Part shown: piece after piece, positions 60,323 to 64,000 of the stretch
Numbering within the stretch: the stretch's first letter is position 1
Layout: each line of letters starts with the position of its first letter
From: JBHENC01 sp046262295
Lineage (GTDB): Bacteria; Acidobacteriota; Blastocatellia; Pyrinomonadales; Pyrinomonadaceae
Direction: 5' to 3'
Assembly (NCBI GenBank): GCA_046262295.1
Contig: JBHENC010000003.1
Coordinates: 1-64,000, forward strand
Length of the DNA stretch: 64,000 nt
The notes under the pieces: generated by a model
The model's database searches: none
The model's input: only the letters and a program-made list of their open reading frames with translations
Told to the model about the DNA's origin: nothing
Made by a program: the position numbers and the translations under genes

Positions 60323-61627
60323 TTAACACAGCGCGAGACTCGCATCGAGCGCGGCAATAAGTTCGTTGACGTGACCCTTCGTCGAATTGAGCATCATGCC
60401 GGTGCGTATCACATTCCCGTAAAGGCCGCCTTTGCCGAGGAGGACGCCGCGACGTTTGGTTTCCTCGAAGACCTTGAGAACTGCCTGCGGGTGCGGCTCT
60501 TTCGTTTCGCGGTCTTTGACGAGTTCGAGAGCTTGCATTAATCCAAGCCCGCGCACGTCGCCGATGACCGTGTATTTTGTTTTTAGTTCTTGGAGGCGTT
60601 CGTGGAAGTATGCGCCGACGACTGCGGCGTTGTGTTTCAAGTCTTCTTCTTCGATGACGCGGATGGTGGCGTTGGCTGCCGCCGCAGAGACGGGATTGCC
60701 GCCGAAGGTGGCGAAGGTCAATCCCGGATAGCTGTCGGCGACTTCGGGCGTGGCGATGGTTAAGCCGATGGGCGCGCCGTTCGCCATGCCTTTGGCGGAA
60801 GTGATAATGTCGGGTTCGACGTTCCAGTGTTCGATGCCGAACCATTTATCGCCGGTGCGTCCCCAAGCGGTTTGCACTTCGTCGCAGATGAAGAGTCCGC
60901 CGTGAGCGCGTGCGATCTCGACGGCGCGCTCGAAATAGCCGGGCGGCGGAACGATGAAGCCGCCGACGCCAAGAATCGTCTCGGCCATGAACGCAGCGAT
61001 CTCGCCGGTCGTCGTCGTCATAATCACATCTTCAATATCTTCTGCGCAGGCGAGGCCGCATTCCGGGTAGGAAAGCTTCAGCGGGCAGCGATAACAATAA
61101 GGCGCGCGCGCATGGACGATGCCCGCGACTTGCGCAGGCAGAGCGCGCCACGTTGAATGGCCTACCGCCGAGAGCGCAGTCGCAGAGCGTCCCGAATAGC
61201 TGTGTCGCAGAACGACGATTTCGTGGCGGCCTGTGTGAATTTTGGCGGCCATGATCGCGGTGTCATCTGCTTCCGTGCCGCTGCTCGTGAAGAAGGATTT
61301 TTGCAGGCGTCCGGGTGTGATCTGGTAGAGCTTTTCCGCGAGGTCGCTTTGCGGCTTGTTGGCGTAGAGCGCGGAAGTGTGCTGCAAAGTCTTCACTTGC
61401 TCGACAATCGCTTCGACGACTTTCGGGTTGGCGTGACCGACGCTGACGGTGAGCACGCCGCCGAAGCAGTCAAGGTAACGATTACCCTGATCGTCCCAGA
61501 CGTAAGAGCCTTCGCCGCGCACGAGCGCGAGCGGTTCTTCATAGTAAGTGGCAACGGCGGGGAAGAGAAATTCCTTGTGCTTACGCACGATGTCGGATTG
61601 CTGTGTGGCTGATTCGGTTGCGCTCAT
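60323..61627 (-). CDS. Class III PLP-dependent aminotransferase (beta-alanine/4-aminobutyrate type)
   Basis: 434 residues. PLP lysine is in IITSAKGMANGAPIGL, and FICDEVQTAWGRTGDKWFG holds the ring-binding Asp and the following strand. LFPAVATYYEEPLALVRGEGSYVWDDQGNRYLDCFGG is the N-terminal block. In this cluster it would move the amino group of beta-alanine or 3-aminoisobutyrate to a keto acid; alanine-glyoxylate transaminase-like activity is an alternative. Its last 32 codons were copied three times into the DNA downstream. Confidence 0.92.
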   Translation of the reverse strand: MSATESATQQSDIVRKHKEFLFPAVATYYEEPLALVRGEGSYVWDDQGNRYLDCFGGVLTVSVGHANPKVVEAIVEQVKTLQHTSALYANKPQSDLAEKLYQITPGRLQKSFFTSSGTEADDTAIMAAKIHTGRHEIVVLRHSYSGRSATALSAVGHSTWRALPAQVAGIVHARAPYCYRCPLKLSYPECGLACAEDIEDVIMTTTTGEIAAFMAETILGVGGFIVPPPGYFERAVEIARAHGGLFICDEVQTAWGRTGDKWFGIEHWNVEPDIITSAKGMANGAPIGLTIATPEVADSYPGLTFATFGGNPVSAAAANATIRVIEEEDLKHNAAVVGAYFHERLQELKTKYTVIGDVRGLGLMQALELVKDRETKEPHPQAVLKVFEETKRRGVLLGKGGLYGNVIRTGMMLNSTKGHVNELIAALDASLALC

Positions 61628-61652
61628 TTCAATATCTCCAGATGAAAATAGG

Positions 61653-62507
61653 TCACTGCTTGTTTTTGCTTTGTTGAAGTTTTGCTTCCGCTTGCTGAAG
61701 AATCAGCGAGTTCGGATAGCTAGACTTTAGTTGCGCTAATGTCTTTTCCGCGTCACTAATCTTCTTCTTGTTGACTTGCGCAATCAGAATCCCGTACAAC
61801 GCAGTATCACCATGCGTGCCATTCGGCACTTCTTTCAAACACCTTTCAAAAGTCTTTTTAGCTTCGTCGTAATCTTGTTGCTGCAAGCAACTGATGCCGA
61901 CGGCAAGCAAAATATTTTCGCGGGCTTTGAGGTCTGCTTCCAACTCTTTGGTTTTTAGTGCGCGTCTGAGATAAGAATTGCTCAAGTCAAGGATTCCGTG
62001 TTTACGATAAAAATCGCCTAGCTTGACGAGAGCGATTGAGTTGTTTTTATCATGCTCTAGCGCTGTGTTCCATTCGCCGATGGGCGAAAAATCGGCGGGA
62101 ATGACTTGCATAATCTGCGGTAAAACGTCGGCTACCGTATTGCCAAAGCCAAATCTATTTGTCAGCACATTTCCCCAAGGGTCTGTGAAAACAACTGCCG
62201 GGATGCGGTCAACTTTGAAACGGGAAACTTCGGAGTGATTTTTGTCGAAATTCAGCGAGACGCAAACGAACTTTCGCGTGAGCGCCACGATTTGCGGCTG
62301 CGGCCAGAAAGTTTTCGCCATTTCCTGACAAGGCTTACACCAATCCGCAGAAAAATCAATCAACATAGGCTTGCCGCTTTGCTGAGCTAAAGCACGCGCC
62401 GTTTCATAATCTTTCTGCCATTCGACGCCATCGGCCACCGCGTTATGAGCAAAGACGGGACTGCCAGCGAATAATACGAACAGCGAAACTGCGACGAATT
62501 TAAACAT
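61653..62507 (-). CDS. Exported thioredoxin-fold protein with TPR-like tail
   Basis: 284 residues from ATG 62507, which gives the signal peptide MFKFVAVSLFVLFAGSPVFA; the longer frame to 62663 runs back into the dehydrogenase end. The thioredoxin domain (about 30-145) has the redox pair in ADWCKPCQEMA and cis-Pro in DRIPAVVFTDP. Helical repeats follow, including DNSIALVKLGDFYRK and YDEAKKTFERCLKE. DsbD-gamma-like periplasmic disulfide reductase is likely; the link to pyrimidine use is unclear. Confidence 0.88.
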   Translation of the reverse strand: MFKFVAVSLFVLFAGSPVFAHNAVADGVEWQKDYETARALAQQSGKPMLIDFSADWCKPCQEMAKTFWPQPQIVALTRKFVCVSLNFDKNHSEVSRFKVDRIPAVVFTDPWGNVLTNRFGFGNTVADVLPQIMQVIPADFSPIGEWNTALEHDKNNSIALVKLGDFYRKHGILDLSNSYLRRALKTKELEADLKARENILLAVGISCLQQQDYDEAKKTFERCLKEVPNGTHGDTALYGILIAQVNKKKISDAEKTLAQLKSSYPNSLILQQAEAKLQQSKNKQ

Positions 62508-62619
62508 TACCAATTTTTCTCCTCTATGAGTGGGAATGTAAAGCGTAAGATGAGCGAAGCGCCGTGATAACTCTCGGGCGGTAAATCCTTGCGCCCAACT
62601 TGCGCTTGCCATCCGCGCT

Positions 62620-64000
62620 TTAATATAAATTGCCTTCGCGTTTTCTTCCTGTGTAATCCACATAAACGACTTTCATTTCCGTGTAAAAGTCTAATGCCGT
62701 TGAGCCTTGTTCGCGGTCGCCGATGCCTGTCGCTTTGATGCCGCCGAAGGGAATGTGCGCTTCGCCGCCGGTCGTTGGCGAGTTGATGTGCGTCATGCCG
62801 GTTTCGATTTCATCAACGAAGCGGAAGATGCGCGTCGCGTCGTTGGTGAAGATGGAAGACGAAAGGCCGTATTCGCTGTCGTTCGCAACTTGCATCGCTT
62901 CGTCGAAATCTTCGACGCGCAGAACGGAGAGGATGGGGCCGAAGACTTCTTCGCGGGCGATACGCATATCGGGCGTGACATGGTCGAAGACGGCGGGGCG
63001 AACGAAGTAGCCTTTGCTCAAGTTGTCGCCTTCGGCGCGCGTGCCGCCGCAGACGAGTGATGCGCCGTCTTCGCGCCCGATGTCAACGTAGCTCAAAACG
63101 GTTTTGAATTGGCTTTCATCAACGCTTGGCCCGACTTCCGTGTGCGGGTCGCTGCCGTCGCCTAATCGCAAACTTTTCGCGCGAGCACTAACGCGCTCGA
63201 CAAATTCATCGGCGATGGAATTGACGACGACGGCGCGGCTCGTCGCCGTGCAACGCTGGCCGGATGAACCGAACGCGCCCTGCACGGTTGATTCGACGGC
63301 CAAGTTCATGTCGGCATCTTCCATAATCACGACGGGATTCTTGCCGCCCATCTCGCCTTGAAATTTTGCGCCGCGCCTTGATGCTTGCTCGTAAAGCCGC
63401 AGACCGATTTCGTTCGAGCCAGTGAAGGAGATGGCGCGCACCGCCGGATGCTTAATGATTTCGTCGCCCGCTTCGGAGCCGGAGCCGATAATCAGATTGA
63501 GCACGCCTTTCGGTATTCCGGCCTCTTCAAATATTTCTACGAGACGAACGGCGGTCGCGGGCGTGAGCGTCGCAGGTTTGAAGACAACGGAGTTTCCGGC
63601 GACGAGCGCAGGCGCGATTTTCCAGACGGGAATCGCTATGGGAAAATTCCAGGGCGTGATGCAGGCGACGACGCCGACGGGTTGTTTGATGGTGTAAGCG
63701 AAATTTGCGGGAAGCTCGGATTGGATGGTTTCGCCATTTAAGCGTCTGGCTTCGCCCGCGCAAAACTCGGCGACGTTGATGGAGCGTTGCAGTTCGCCGC
63801 GCGATTCACTGATGACCTTTCCTTCTTCGCGCGTCAGAAGCTGTGCGAGATTCTCTTTGTCGTCTTCCATCAAACGCGCCGCTCGCGCCACGATGCGCCC
63901 GCGCGCCGGGGCAGGCGTTGCGCGCCATTCGCGGAAAGATTGGCTTGCGGCTTCTACGGCGCGGCGTGCTTCGTCGCGTGTCGCCAGAGGCACTGTGCCG
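62620..64000 (-). CDS. Aldehyde dehydrogenase (partial at window edge)
   Basis: At least 459 residues; the frame runs off the end of the window, so the start is not seen. Catalytic Cys is in GSSGQRCTATSRAV, Glu in EMGGKNPVV, NAD-binding in ITPWNFPIAIPVWKIAPALVAGNSVVFKPA and ISFTGSNEIG. The C-terminal PFGGIKATGIGDREQG is as in 2-oxoglutarate semialdehyde and succinate semialdehyde-type enzymes. Here it may oxidise malonate semialdehyde or methylmalonate semialdehyde made by the aminotransferase; acyl-CoA formation is not implied. Confidence 0.92.
   Translation of the reverse strand, partial: GTVPLATRDEARRAVEAASQSFREWRATPAPARGRIVARAARLMEDDKENLAQLLTREEGKVISESRGELQRSINVAEFCAGEARRLNGETIQSELPANFAYTIKQPVGVVACITPWNFPIAIPVWKIAPALVAGNSVVFKPATLTPATAVRLVEIFEEAGIPKGVLNLIIGSGSEAGDEIIKHPAVRAISFTGSNEIGLRLYEQASRRGAKFQGEMGGKNPVVIMEDADMNLAVESTVQGAFGSSGQRCTATSRAVVVNSIADEFVERVSARAKSLRLGDGSDPHTEVGPSVDESQFKTVLSYVDIGREDGASLVCGGTRAEGDNLSKGYFVRPAVFDHVTPDMRIAREEVFGPILSVLRVEDFDEAMQVANDSEYGLSSSIFTNDATRIFRFVDEIETGMTHINSPTTGGEAHIPFGGIKATGIGDREQGSTALDFYTEMKVVYVDYTGRKREGNLY

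Overview
The window reads as the chromosome of a mesophilic, GC-rich heterotrophic bacterium. Gene content and protein style (exported TPR/CHAT protein, SIMPL protein, secreted subtilase, complete pyrimidine catabolism, many small toxin-antitoxin modules, short-repeat spacers) fit Acidobacteriota, perhaps class Blastocatellia. That placement is an inference; no rRNA or ribosomal protein gene is present to confirm it.

Layout. (1) 0.1-7.3 kb is accessory DNA: an exported CHAT protein, then a minus-strand run of integron-type gene cassettes with attC-like sites but no integrase in the window (endonuclease/phosphatase-family protein, a secreted protein of unknown function, a P-loop kinase), and a small acidic protein. 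(2) 7.5-13.9 kb: tRNA-Arg(CCG), an acyltransferase, radA interrupted in its P-loop by a 493-residue intein with homing-endonuclease motifs, a GNAT enzyme and a membrane PIN-domain protein. (3) 14-25 kb: ispD, ispF and a nucleoside salvage set (pyrimidine phosphorylase, BMP-type ABC nucleoside importer, purine nucleoside phosphorylase, uridine kinase, cytidine deaminase, exported amidohydrolase). Six spacers in and next to this stretch hold heptamer-periodic inverted repeats. (4) 25-33 kb: a TonB-type protein, then an Rrf2 regulator with a clear sigma-70 promoter and a suf Fe-S operon (sufB, a DJ-1/PfpI gene, sufC, sufD, sufS, sufU) closed by a strong terminator. (5) 33-43.9 kb: MenC/N-acylamino-acid racemase, M20 peptidase, exonuclease III, SDR, phosphatase, NAD(P)HX dehydratase, a flavin reductase, a secreted S8 protease, a decayed gene and an alpha/beta hydrolase.

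(6) 43.9-64 kb is the most unusual part. On the minus strand lies a reductive pyrimidine degradation cluster: aldehyde dehydrogenase, thioredoxin-fold protein, class III aminotransferase, dihydropyrimidinase (hydA), NCS1 nucleobase transporter, beta-ureidopropionase-like nitrilase, preT and preA. Its gene junctions are loaded with small defence or toxin-antitoxin cargo: MazF-type, BrnT/BrnA, DUF4258/YgiT, a TIR protein, AbiEii-type nucleotidyltransferase, Uma2, HicAB and a TIR/beta-helix protein. Cargo in this cluster is bordered by diverged duplicate copies of the ENDS of the neighbouring catabolic genes. There are three copies of the aminotransferase C-terminus, one of the hydA N-terminus and one of the hydA C-terminus, plus an exact 21-bp repeat of the preT/preA overlap flanking Uma2. 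The catabolic genes themselves remain intact. This looks like repeated acquisition of one- or two-gene cargo at operon junctions by a process that duplicates gene termini, with no recombinase visible here. It is the strongest candidate for something undescribed in this window.

Coordinates were read by eye from the sequence. Family assignments come from motif recognition, not database searches.
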